Below are positions 44,773 through 55,762 of a stretch of DNA of 64,000 nucleotides, one piece after another (positions within the stretch are counted from its first letter, which is position 1; the number at the start of each line of letters is the position of its first letter). Under the pieces are notes generated by a model, which had not been told where the DNA came from, searched no databases, and saw only the letters and a program-made list of their open reading frames with translations. This stretch comes from Eledone cirrhosa (Eukaryota; Mollusca; Cephalopoda; Octopoda; Eledonidae): contig OZ024743.1 in assembly GCA_964016885.1 (NCBI GenBank), forward strand, positions 18,996,372-19,060,371, given 5' to 3'. A program made the position numbers and the translations under genes.

Positions 44773-47543
44773 CTACGTGGGAACAGGCAACATAAAGTTC
44801 AGCATAGAAGAAGCATGGCTCCCCCAAATGGATGCCCGCCACCGACAATGTTTACCCTTCTGACTTCTTAATGGACATGGCAAAACATTGTCCATCGGGA
44901 ATTGGGATCGCCGGAAATCGAACGGGATATCTGACGCCGAGGGGAAAAGTTTCATCCTTAGAATGAAAACATTCTCCCCTCTCCCGCACCCCGTTACAAT
45001 GGTGGCCTCAATCAAGTGGGACGTCATTGACTTGACGACCATGCGAGTACCGTTGCACTGCTTTGGTGGGCGCAAGTTCCTTATTAGCATAAAGAGACAG
45101 CCAACCCTAAGCTTAAGAATAGGAAGTGGGAGCCCTGGAGGTTCAAGGGAATTTAATAACTCAACCGGATAATTAACTATATCGTCGGGGTCTGACGTCC
45201 GGTAGATATATTTGAAGATGTGCTCTTTACCGGGAATTTTCTCAATTGGCTGCTCATTAATAACATTAACCATGGCATTTTTCGGAGCAAAGATGGCTCT
45301 TTCGCCGAGCCAATCGAAGTTTTTAAAGTTAGTTGAGACATTAGGAAAAACTGCATCCCAAAGGTCAGAAAGGCTACTCACAATGTTGCACAGGGAGTCG
45401 ATTGCTATGCCGCCCTTGTCATCCGCAGGGACCTTTCCCTCGCCAAGTGCTAAAATGTTCTGAGCAAATGCTGCAGACATGTTGTCACTTTGTGCTCAGG
45501 TACAAAGTCTTCACCTGGGGCCACAACGTGGATAACTTAAGGCAGGCAAGCATTTCATCAGCTCTTGTCCCTTTGGAGATGACAAGCAGCGTTTGCCAAA
45601 AATCCCTGATAGCAGACCATAGGAGCCGTATAATCCCTAATGTCTTTCACGGTCCTGCCCAATGCCTCAAGGGCGCCCTTGTGTGCCATTGTGCACTAAT
45701 CCCAAACAATGAGGCAACATTTTCTGAGAACCAGAGCTTCGTGTGAGCTCTTGCTGATATTGCATGTTGGTGTCTCAGTTTTTACTCAATCCAAGGGGAG
45801 TTTAAAGGTTGAATGTGCTGTCCTGCCTCTCGGCAGCAAAGTAGCAGCAATTCCGGACGATGCAACGGCCAACGCAATTTATTTCTCCTGACGAATCTTA
45901 GCGGGAATCAATTTTGTTACATACGTTTTTTCCGGTACCCACAGGAGCATCGAGAAAGTAAATAGCCCAAGTCTGATTTTGAACCACGTCAATGATAGTT
46001 AAATAGGCCAACATTTGGTCTGACAGACATTTGGGCTCATTTTCCTCTAAGTATTAGGAAAGAGATTCGATGTCATATTCTGTTTCCCGCAACAAATCCG
46101 GGGCCAACGTGTTAGCTTCATCTGTGGCGGTTGACGGCAAGCTATACGCCGCCAACTCACTCCCACCCATGTCAAGGAGGGCGTCCTAGATATCAATGAG
46201 TGCCCTGTTGTAGATAATGCCGCTGTAAGCAACTTCCACTGAAGGATACTGCAGATGAGCCAGGCGCAGGAAATCCTCAGACACGAAGTCTCTGTACTTG
46301 ACCCATAAAGATTTGGGATCACTCAATTCACACTTTTGAAGCAAAATGGCAAAGAGTGCCCGTAGACCTTTAGGTGATTTCAACAAAGCACCCTCTGCTA
46401 AAGTGGAATCCCATTGCGAATCATCTTCCAAAGAACCACGCTTAAAGCAGACTTCCCGGTACGTATCACATATTTCTCCATCAACAGTTTTGAGGTGCTG
46501 AAAACTTTGTGTGCCTACAAATTCATGCAGAAGAAGGCGGAGATAAAAGCACTCATGCTGACTTTGGAGCACAGTGTAAACCCTTCGAAGACAGCTGTCA
46601 AATTTTACACCAGGATGTCTTTCAACAGCCTGACCTGACTTTTTTCGCACCCAAGTGTTTTTCGACCATATAAAGTCGAATGGAATCTGGGGGTACACAA
46701 TTGTTTGTGCAAATGTATCGAAATGGCAAAGTCTGAAGAAAACTGTCAGAGTGGTCTCTTTCGGATCGGCGGTGGTTTGGTCCGTAAAATAAACCCTTTG
46801 CCCATTTTCCAAATGTACCGCAAGCTATACGATGGCGGGGTGCCGTTGGTGTAGGGGGCAACCAAATAGGCGCCAAAAAGCTTCATTGCTACTGATGTAC
46901 CGCCCCGCCAGGTATTCTGTGACCTGATCAGAGCCCTTATTTACATATCTGCATATGCATTTTATAGACTTGACGGAGTTGCAAAACTCAACGTTGATGT
47001 GGGCGTTGAACATCTTCAAGAGAAGCGGGCAGTAAGGGACCACCCATCTATTGTCGACTTGACCTCCCTTTACTGTTGTGGTGAAGCCACCGTTCTCGGG
47101 CCGTCCCCGCCTGTACAGGGGGTACCCATCGCCACCAGTCTGATTCTCGTCAACAAACTTTTCGGGGTATCCCTTACTACACGATCCCCCTTTCAGACAC
47201 GTGTGATGCTCATTAGGACCCGACGCACACGGACCATGTTAGCTTTGACTATGTCATATAATTCCAGGTCGGTTGCTGGGTTAGAGATTTCAGCCGAAAT
47301 TAAGCTGTCTATGGCATTTGAATTGATTTTATCAGCTAACCAAATCAAAATGTGAGCATGTGGCAGCCCTAGTTTCTGCCATTCGACGTTGAACATGTCA
47401 GATTTTACAGCCCCAAATACCTGACCCTTTTTTATTAAAGCCATGAGTTTAGCCAGTTTCAGTCTGAACACTCTGGCAATGAGGCCATGTCTGTTCGAAT
47501 AATTTTGCCCAGGAAAAAGTTCACGGGTTACATTCCGATTCAT
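44773..47543 (-). pseudogene. Helitron RepHel protein (HUH nuclease plus Pif1-like helicase)
   Basis: Minus-strand pieces in order: the HUH replication-initiator domain at 47193-47543 with KLGLPHAHILIWLADK (the His-Ala-His metal motif) after LIARVFRLKLAKLMALIKKG; VVPYCPLLL-like NAHINVEFCNSVKSIKCICR and ARYISSNEAFWRLFGCPLHQ types at 46825-47043; the linker domain at 46186-46812 (HFDTFAQTIVYPQIPFDFIW, TYREVCFKRGSLEDDSQW); then the helicase, with the Walker A region read as DAPVGTGK near 45945, ALAVASSGIAATLLP near 45850 and LIVWD near 45700; and the Pif1 C-terminal part (LRVGCLFMLIRNLRPPKQCN, 44773-45480). It should cut and unwind DNA for rolling-circle transfer. Several stops and frame changes, mostly between 45480 and 46190 and near 47050-47190, make it inactive. 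Confidence 0.8.
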
Positions 47544-47659
47544 ATGTCTATAGCATTAATATGTTATATGAAGTGTTATTTTGCGGGTTGTTATTTTCAA
47601 TAAGCCGATTGAAAATGCCCCAGATAAGCCGTATGCCAATACGGAACGCTCAATATGGA

Positions 47660-47965
47660 ACGCTCCACTGCAGTGTTGTCATATAGGGAGTGAAGAGCAA
47701 CAGAGAGAGTAAAGCAGTTAAATTATAGAGAGGGGGAATATACGGAACGCTCCATTTGATCATATACATTGTTTTTCTCTCTGCAGTGTTGTCACATAGG
47801 GAGTGAAGAGAGACAGAGAGAGTAAAGCAGTTAAATTATAGGGGGGGGGGGATATACGGAACGCTCCATTTGATCATATACATTGTTTCTCTCTCTGCAG
47901 TGTGTCATATAGGGAGTGAAGAGCGACAGAGAGAGTAAAGCAGTTAAATTATAGAGAGGTCGTTA
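47660..47965 (-). repeat. Tandem repeat in the Helitron 5' region, about 115 bp x 3
   Basis: GTCATATAGGGAGTGAAGAG, then AGAGAGAGTAAAGCAGTTAA and TACGGAACGCTCCATTTGAT, recur three times, the last copy partial. It lies upstream of the HUH frame. Confidence 0.8.
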
Positions 47966-48595
47966 TTGTTACGTTTGTTGTTTTATAAATTCATCTTCTG
48001 CTTTTGAATATTTGTTATTTGATGTAAAATGTAAGTGTGTAAAATATAACGTTGAGAGAGCAGTATGTATTTAGTGTTATCGGATTTTTAAATTTTGATA
48101 TTTGATGTATGAGTGTCGTTATGACTGTAGAGAGGCGTAATATTCTATTCTAGAGGGAGGGAAGAGCGACGAAGAGAGTAAAGCTATGGTTGTTTGTTGT
48201 GTTGCTTATGTTTCAAAGTTTGTGCCGCGTTCCTTCAAAAGAAGTTTGTCGTTGTTCTAAATTGTAATATTGAAAGGGTAGTAGACGGAGGCAGTAACCT
48301 TTTAAAGAGAGTTGCAGAGGAGATTGAGAGTGGAGTAGAGGAAAATATGAACCTTTTAGAGAGAGTTGCAACATGTATGTAGTTTCATATATTTTGGTAG
48401 TAGTGAGAGGAGTGAAGCATGTAAGAGAGAGGGTTACAGCATGTATTTAGTTTTATCGATTTTTCTTTTCATAGAAGCAGGACATTTGGAGCACATTGGA
48501 AAGAAATTCATCAAAATCGGTAGAGAAATGTGGAAATGCATAAAAATCATACGCACACACAGACAGACATCTACCGTTTTATATATACATATATA

Positions 48596-48790
48596 AGTAG
48601 TGGTTTCTCTTCTTGCTCACTTCTCACTCAGGTCGGACGGTCTGTATCTTGATCGCTCATGAAATCCACCCAGCTTATGCTGACCGGATAACCATGTTGC
48701 TTGTTTATTCCCATCTTTGCGTTGCTTTCATCCTTCTATGTTGTTTACTTGTCTCACTCGCTTTATGCGATTTACTTGTCCCAATAGCTT
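48596..48790. other. Spacer, no gene seen
   Basis: Short T-rich stretch between the Helitron and a repeat Y fragment. Confidence 0.35.
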
Positions 48791-48898
48791 TTTTTAGTTA
48801 TTCCTCGCACCAACCTGAGGTATATGATTTTTAATGCGATGAAATATCAATGATGGTTGGCAAATCACTGACGAAGGACTAATTGTATCATATGTAAC
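48791..48898 (-). repeat. Repeat Y, inverted end fragment
   Basis: Reverse complement of the first ~100 bases of repeat Y at 49380: CCAACCATCATTG, TTTCATCGC.TTAAA and ACCTCAGGTTGGTGCGAGGA forms are shared. With 49380-49905 it makes an inverted pair around the TA tract and LINE fragment. Confidence 0.6.
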
Positions 48899-48936
48899 CC
48901 ATGTGCAACCACGCAGTATTCTTCTTTCTTCTCATG

Positions 48937-48992
<56 letters not shown>
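48937..48992. repeat. (TA)n microsatellite
   Basis: About 28 TA units. Confidence 0.95.
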
Positions 48993-48996
<4 letters not shown>

Positions 48997-48997
48997 C

Positions 48998-49340
48998 TCA
49001 GAAGCTCCCGCGTCTTGCGAGGCATGAGGCAATCATAGTGTTCCATCGCGTTCTGTCAGCAGTCACTTGCATAGCGTCCCGCCATTGTCTGTTTGTCGCT
49101 CGCAGGTCCCTCTCAACTGTCTGCCTCCAGTTCATTTTGGGTCGCCCTCTCCGTCTGCCTCCCTGCGGGCTCCCTTTAAGTACTTGATTCGCCAGTATCT
49201 CCCGGGGAAGTCTCAAAGCGTGTCTAAACCAGCCCAGGCGTCGCTTGCAGATGGTAGAAGAGAGTAGCTACTGGTTGGTGCGGTTCCTGACTTCTTGGTT
49301 TTTTACATGGTCACTCCATTTAATCCCCAGTATCTTTCGC

Positions 49341-49343
<3 letters not shown>
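48998..49343 (-). pseudogene. LINE ORF2 C-terminal tail (endonuclease/RT-type LINE)
   Basis: Minus strand: LRKILGIKWSDHVKNQEVRN, then a stop, KRRLGWFRHALRLPREI, then GGRRRGRPKMNWRQTVERDL, RQWRDAMQVTADRTRWNTMI and ASCLA before the stop at 48998. RRGRPK..W..TVE.DL....W..A...A.DR.RW is the end of the second protein of many non-LTR retrotransposons, after the RT thumb. Only the last ~110 residues survive, with at least one stop, bordered on both sides by (TA)n. It is a strongly 5'-truncated insertion, as LINEs often are. The exact clade (RTE, Jockey or CR1 type) cannot be decided from the tail. Confidence 0.75.

Positions 49344-49376
<33 letters not shown>
49344..49376. repeat. (TA)n microsatellite
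   Basis: About 15 TA units between the LINE tail and repeat Y. Confidence 0.9.
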
Positions 49377-49377
<1 letters not shown>

Positions 49378-49379
49378 TA

Positions 49380-50005
49380 AAGTTAGTCCTTCATCAGTGA
49401 TCTTCCAACCATCATTGGTATTTCATCGCTTTAAAGATCATATACCTCCGGTTGGTGCGAGCAACGACTAAAAAAAGTCGTTGGGACACGTAAATAAAGG
49501 GGACACAAAGAGTGTAAACAAACAAAGATGGTGAAGCAACGAAAAATGAGGAAGAAGGAGTCAAGTCCCAAATTTCCATGAATATAAGTTCGGTGAAATC
49601 GTGAACGAGAGAGAATAAAGACCATTAAACCTGGTTGGAATGTGAGCAAGGAAGAAATTACGTACAGGTCTAACGGGAGGAAGAAGGAATCTAGTCTGTG
49701 AATTCGGTGAACACAAGTTCTGTGAAATCGTAGACGAGAGAGAGAAAAAAAGCGAACCTGCCTGACCAAGGGTGCGAAAGAAAATAATTACGCACAGGTC
49801 AAACGGGAAGAAGGAGAGGTAGTAACAGAGAGTGATTGAGTGAAGGGTGAGTAAGAGGCTAACAGAGAGAGTGACTGTTAGAGAGGGTAAAGATACAGAG
49901 AAAGAGGAAGCAGTAAGTACGAAATAGACGGGTCATCGCGGGGGAAACAATATGTGTAAATATGGGAATAAACGTGCTGCGTGGTTGCTAATGGGTTACA
50001 TATGA
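49380..50005. mobile_element. Interspersed repeat Y, second full copy
   Basis: Matches 22025-22535, including the ~125-bp internal unit twice (near 49545-49680 and 49680-49810). The right end CGTGGTTGCTAATGGGTTAC then ATATGAATAAAGTTAGTCCTT resembles the inverted start of 48850-48898, so the element may have TTAGTCCTT-type inverted or direct ends. Confidence 0.6.
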
Positions 50006-50636
50006 ATAAAGTTAGTCCTTATAAATATATATATATATACAAAATTAAATTAAGGGTTTCATGTCCGAGAGACATGTACCATATCCACTGCAGAATATGC
50101 TCAAAGATTCCAATGAATAGATACGACCATTTTATATCAACTAGAAATTCATAGACATATATATATATATATCTAAAATAAACATATGAAACAATCATAG
50201 GGGATAATTTATAACAGTGTGTAAGCACACATAGCTAGGTAACTAACTAATTAAAGCTCAACTAGAACTTCAAATATAGATACCTTTTAAAATGATTAAT
50301 TTTCCTTGTATATATTTCATTAAAGAAAATATTTCACCATTAATCGGCAAATCGTAGTAGTCAAAACGGATTTTCAACAAGGGAGAAGAGATAACTATCT
50401 GTGTTTACACAGCAAATGCATATCTACGAATGACTAGCAGCACGTATTGCATTTTTATGACTAGCAGCACGTATTGCATTTTTATTTTAATACACACATC
50501 AACCAGCGCACATCAACCAGCGCCATCCCAGTGGCGTGAATAGGATTATCGACCGCTAGAAATAGCAGCCGAGTCCTTTCAACTGAGTTAGCTCTACAAA
50601 TAAGTGGCCGTGTATATATCCAAAATTAAATTAAGG

Positions 50637-50637
<1 letters not shown>
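50006..50637. repeat. Short repeats: 27-bp and 14-bp tandem duplications
   Basis: ATGACTAGCAGCACGTATTG then CATTTTT is perfectly duplicated at 50430-50456 and 50457-50483. ACATCAACCAGCGC is duplicated near 50505-50533. AAAATTAAATTAAGGGT occurs both at 50042 and 50623. No gene is seen. Confidence 0.7.
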
Positions 50638-50688
<51 letters not shown>

Positions 50689-50732
50689 CCCCCCCACACA
50701 CATACACACACGCACACATATATATATATATA
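50638..50732. repeat. (CA)n / C-tract / (TA)n microsatellite
   Basis: About 22 CA units, then CCCCCCC, further CA and TA. Confidence 0.9.
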
Positions 50733-51240
50733 TCTTTAAACTCATAGAAATATATTTTTAAATAGAATCCAAATGTGTAATTTGCGCTAAGTAAATACAT
50801 CAGCAAAGGCATATTGCAAAAATGTAGACCGGAAATGTGTTTACTGAAACATTAGTAATAAGTGTAAATTAAAATTAGGCAGCAGCTAAAAGTTGCAATT
50901 ATTTAGACAAGGAACAGAGCTTAAAATGCCATATTAAATATATGATATATAAACGTAGAGAAAAGTCATATTTGAGATATCTCCGGTCTAGATTCAAGTG
51001 TAAAAATAAAACCGCTTCTTTATGAATGCATCATATGATTAATGCATGTATATATTAATTAGAAAAATGAATGTTACTGCACATGATTATATATATGGGG
51101 TGCATATATGGATATACCATACATATAACATTCACGGATATTACTAAAATTTAGTACATAATGCTTATTTATGCCACAAATTTATGCCACATTTTTTTTA
51201 TTCAATATGTTTTCTAACAAAAGTAAAGATGTGAATATAT

Positions 51241-51245
<5 letters not shown>
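50733..51245. other. AT-rich spacer, no gene seen
   Basis: No recognisable structure. Confidence 0.4.

Positions 51246-51298
<53 letters not shown>
51246..51298. repeat. (CT)n microsatellite
   Basis: About 25 CT units. Confidence 0.95.
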
Positions 51299-52148
<850 letters not shown>

Positions 52149-52151
<3 letters not shown>

Positions 52152-53833
52152 TTACGAGATGCGGTTTCTTATTCAGGTACAACCTCTGATTTTAGCCTAA
52201 GAAAATATCTATATGCGTGTGTAATTTATACACGAGGCATATATTTATTTTTTTAATTTCAATTGAGTTCTTAACACGTTGGATTAATAATGTTTTCGAA
52301 AAAACTAATTAACCCGCGTGTATATTATTTTTTTTCCTCCTTTCGTGGATCGTAGTTGTCTCCCCTTCCCGCTTAGTGACGCTAAAATACTTCCTCAGTC
52401 AAAAACTGCTGGAATTTCAAATTTGCCGGTCATTCGATGCGGGAAGGAGCAACTTAAACAGACACGAATTTTAACTGCGGTAAGCACATTTTTTTTTTTT
52501 TCTTATATCAAAGTTTAATGGGCTTCCACTGATGATTTATAAGTGCCCACCTAAATATATTCTAACATGAATGTATTTTAGGCTTCTACATAAACTGGAA
52601 ATATTCTCCGAGATTGTAGAAAACTTATAATGAAACAATTGTTTGGAAAGAGAGATGTATTTTAACTTTAATTATATCTCATAAAATAATACAACTGGCT
52701 TTTCCACATAATACATATTGTTAGCACCCCAAACACTTAAATTGGGTTTATATTAAAATATAATCTAATGTTTGTTGAGTGAGATGGTTAACAGTCAGAG
52801 AATAGCTTTAAACTATCTTTGTTATTGTATTAATATTTTACTCTTGATTGGCCAGAGGTGTTTATTTCCAGGTACCTTATAAATTTAACTTTCCGTATTT
52901 ATTACTGTTGTGCGATATTGTGGTTTTTATTGGTTGTAACTTCTCTGTTTTTTAGCCTAAGAAAATATATATATGCCTATGTATATAATTACATACATAC
53001 ATTTATTTTTTAAAATTAATTGAGTTCTTTACACGAGGAACTGATATTGGTTTTGAAATAACTAATTAACCCGCGTGTGTTTTATATTTTACTCTTAATT
53101 CGGCCGGAGATTTACATTCCCATTTGCCCTTTAAAGCATAACTTTCCGTGTTTACTATGGTTACGAGATGCGGTTTCTTATTCAGGTACAACCTCTGATT
53201 TTAGCCTAAGAAAATATCTATATGCGTGTGTAATTTATACACGCATATATATATTTTTTTAATTTCAATTAAGTTCTTAACACGTTGGATTAATAATGTT
53301 TTCGAAAAAACTAATTAACCCGCGTGTATATTATTTTTTTTTTCTCCTTTCGTGGATCGTAGTTGTCTCCCCTTGCCGATTAGTGACGTTATAATACTTC
53401 CTCAGTCAAAAACTGCTGGAATTTCAAATTTGCCGGTCATTCGATGCGGGAAGGAGCAACTTAAACAGACACGAATTTTAACTGCGGTAAGCACATTTTT
53501 TTTTTCTTATATCAAAGTTTAATGGGCTTCCACTGATGATTTAAAAGTGCCCACCTAAATATATTCTAACATGAATGTATTTTAGGATTCTACATAAACT
53601 GGAAATATTCTCCGAGATTGTAGAAAACTTATAATGAAACAATTGTTTGGAAAGAGAGATATATTTTAACTTTAATTATATCTCATAAAATAATACAACT
53701 GGCTTTTCCACATAATACATATTGTTAGCACCCCAAACACTTAAATTGGGTTTATATTAAAATATAATCTAATGTTTGTTGAGTGAGGTAGTTAACAGTC
53801 AGAGAATAGCTTTAAACTATCTCTGTTATTGTA

Positions 53834-53838
<5 letters not shown>
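52149..53838. repeat. Tandem repeat, about 1009-bp unit with internal sub-repeats
   Basis: 52149-52836 and 53158-53838 are near-identical direct copies (start GGTTACGAGATGCGGTTTCT, end GTTATTGTATTAAT), so the period is 1009. The intervening 52837-53157 contains diverged copies of parts of the same unit: TTTTAGCCTAAGAAAATAT with CTAATTAACCCGCGTGT, and TTTACTCTT.ATT with TAACTTTCCGT. Both ends of the array meet (TA)n tracts. It could be a satellite with higher-order structure, or two solo terminal repeats of an unknown element. No coding frame is present. Confidence 0.7.
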
Positions 53839-53909
<71 letters not shown>

Positions 53910-53952
53910 ATCTTTTTTCTTCTTCTTCTTCTTATTCTTCTTCTTCTTCTTC

Positions 53953-54001
<49 letters not shown>
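53839..54001. repeat. (TA)n, (TTC)n and (TTA)n microsatellites
   Basis: About 35 TA units, a short TTC run and about 17 TTA units. The TTA end abuts the 3' end of the minus-strand LINE, reading (TAA)n in its orientation. Confidence 0.95.
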
Positions 54002-54004
<3 letters not shown>

Positions 54005-55520
54005 AGTTGCATTTATCTTGCTTTATGTTCATACGAGTTATCACCAAGTCACAACCAGTGCCCTCAAGAGACAACAAGGTACGCCATGTTCAAGAAAGAA
54101 CATACATATTCACATATGCATCTTTAGTGTTTAGACTTGTGATGTACTTATATTGACAGAATCTTCCTTAGTATATGGGCAGTTCCCATTAGTACTATAT
54201 TTTGTATTTCTCCTATACGCGGGTTTCCTGGGATTTGCGATAAGTAGTCATTAGACCCCTTAGGTATCATTCCCAGAGCGCCTACAACCACTGGTATTGT
54301 TTTAGTTCTCAATTTCCACATTTTTCCAATTTCTATCTCCAGGTCCTTATACTTTCTCAATTTTTCAAATGTTTTTATAGATACATTCTTGTCTATTGGA
54401 ACAGACATATCAATTAGCAGGCATACTCTCTTTTGAAAGTCCTTCAATATTATATCAGGTCTATTTGCATCTATTTTTCGGTCTGTTTGGATGCTAAAGT
54501 TCCACAAGATTGAGATCTGATCTTTTTCAAGTATGGGAGGTGGTTGATGCTCCGACCAATTCTTTTGATGGGGCAGGTCAAAATGCTTACACATTATCCA
54601 ATGTATGTATTGTGCAGCTCTGTCATGCATGTTTAGGTATTCGGTTGGAGCTATAGGACTGCACATTGAAAGTATATGGTCAATGGTCTCTGGTTGTTTT
54701 TTGCATACACGGCATAATGGGCTGCACCCATTTTTTATTATGTTGGCTTGGTAATTTTTTGTTGGCAGACACCGATCTTGTGCCGATATAATCAGTCCTT
54801 CAGTCTCCGATTTCAGTCCAGAGGATGCCAACCACTGATGGGTTAAAGTTTTGTCAACATCAGGATTGTTAGCTCGCTCTGGGTATTTTCCATACAGAGG
54901 CTTTTCTTGCCATTTCTTAGCCAGTTTCTGTAGCAGTTCTTTCTTTGCAGTTACTTTTACCTGCTTTGCTTTTTCTGTGTTTTCCATTTCAGCAGTAAAT
55001 GGGACTTCTGAAATTTGTAGTCCATTACTGTATCTTTGTGCATCTTTTGTAATGGAATATGATCTTTTGATGCTTTCGTGTTTCAAAACGAGTTTGATCA
55101 TCCAATCATGTGATTCTCTTAGATATGTAGATAATCCAATTGTTGCAGTTTTCAACGCAATGTCTAACTGGATTAACCCACGTCCTCCTTCTTTCCTAGG
55201 GAGATATATTCTATTTATATCTGCCTTAGGGTGATGCATTCTGTGCATGGTTAAGAATTTTCGAATTTTTGTATCGAGCCTACCGATCTCTGTGCATGAC
55301 CAGTTGATGACATTGTAACTGTAGGTTACTACTGGTATAGCAAGCGTGTTTATGGCATCGATCCTATTGCTTGCATTCAATTCAGTTCTTAAGATTGCTC
55401 TTACTCTGCGGTAACATTCCTTCCTTATCCTTTCCCTCATTGTCGAGTGCTTGATTCCGTCTCCTTCACAAACACCTAGATATTTGTAAGTTTTTTCTTG
55501 ATCAAGTTCTCTTATCACGT
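54002..55520 (-). mobile_element. Dong/R4-like LINE A, 5'-truncated
   Basis: 3' untranslated region 54002-54147 followed by (TAA)n on the minus strand. The coding part starts abruptly near 55520, shortly before a (TTC)n tract. The (TAA)n at the 3' side matches the insertion preference I recall for Dong-type elements. Confidence 0.75.
54148..55518 (-). CDS. Dong/R4-like LINE A: RT thumb, CCHC and restriction-like endonuclease
   Basis: A 456-residue frame, open to the natural stop. It starts in the RT thumb (KTYKYLGVCEGDGIKHSTMR, about 9-28), so the RT catalytic part is missing through 5' truncation; the first Met is incidental. LPRKEGGRGLIQLDIA (about 106-121) is typical of this clade. A CCHC knuckle, CRVCKKQPETIDHILSMC (C-x2-C-x8-H-x4-C), lies near 271-288. 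The restriction-like endonuclease core follows: RPDIILKDFQKRVCLLIDMS, with acidic residues fitting a PD-(D/E)XK-type fold, and VVVGALGMIPKGSNDYL near the end. It would nick the target to prime reverse transcription. It is similar in layout to LINE B next to it but clearly a different family. Confidence 0.8.
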   Translation of the reverse strand: MIRELDQEKTYKYLGVCEGDGIKHSTMRERIRKECYRRVRAILRTELNASNRIDAINTLAIPVVTYSYNVINWSCTEIGRLDTKIRKFLTMHRMHHPKADINRIYLPRKEGGRGLIQLDIALKTATIGLSTYLRESHDWMIKLVLKHESIKRSYSITKDAQRYSNGLQISEVPFTAEMENTEKAKQVKVTAKKELLQKLAKKWQEKPLYGKYPERANNPDVDKTLTHQWLASSGLKSETEGLIISAQDRCLPTKNYQANIIKNGCSPLCRVCKKQPETIDHILSMCSPIAPTEYLNMHDRAAQYIHWIMCKHFDLPHQKNWSEHQPPPILEKDQISILWNFSIQTDRKIDANRPDIILKDFQKRVCLLIDMSVPIDKNVSIKTFEKLRKYKDLEIEIGKMWKLRTKTIPVVVGALGMIPKGSNDYLSQIPGNPRIGEIQNIVLMGTAHILRKILSI

Positions 55521-55539
55521 TCCCCCGATCAAGATTAAT

Positions 55540-55565
55540 GTCTGATTCTTCTTCTTCTTCTTCTT

Positions 55566-55596
<31 letters not shown>

Positions 55597-55598
55597 TT

Positions 55599-55676
<78 letters not shown>

Positions 55677-55680
55677 GTTA
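55540..55680. repeat. (TTC)n then (TTA)n microsatellite
   Basis: About 27 TTC units with a TTA interruption, then about 17 TTA units directly at the 3' end of LINE B. Confidence 0.95.
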
Positions 55681-55762
55681 TTGTTATTCCTTGAATCTCA
55701 GTCATTGATGTTGGTTAACTGGAAAGTCCGTTGGATTGAATATCAAGCCACTACCTGCAGCC

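Larger units (their letters stand above)
44454..48595 (-). mobile_element. Helitron (rolling-circle transposon), decayed
   Basis: On the minus strand the 3' end reads CCCG-loop-CGGG hairpin, then CTAAACTGCTAG followed by T (44453), the CTRR-T terminus typical of Helitrons inserted between A and T. The 5' end near 48590 has the TATATAAAACGGTAGATGTC then TGTCTG start that I associate with animal Helitrons. Between them lie the Rep (HUH) and Pif1-type helicase remains. The exact 5' base is uncertain. Confidence 0.75.
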
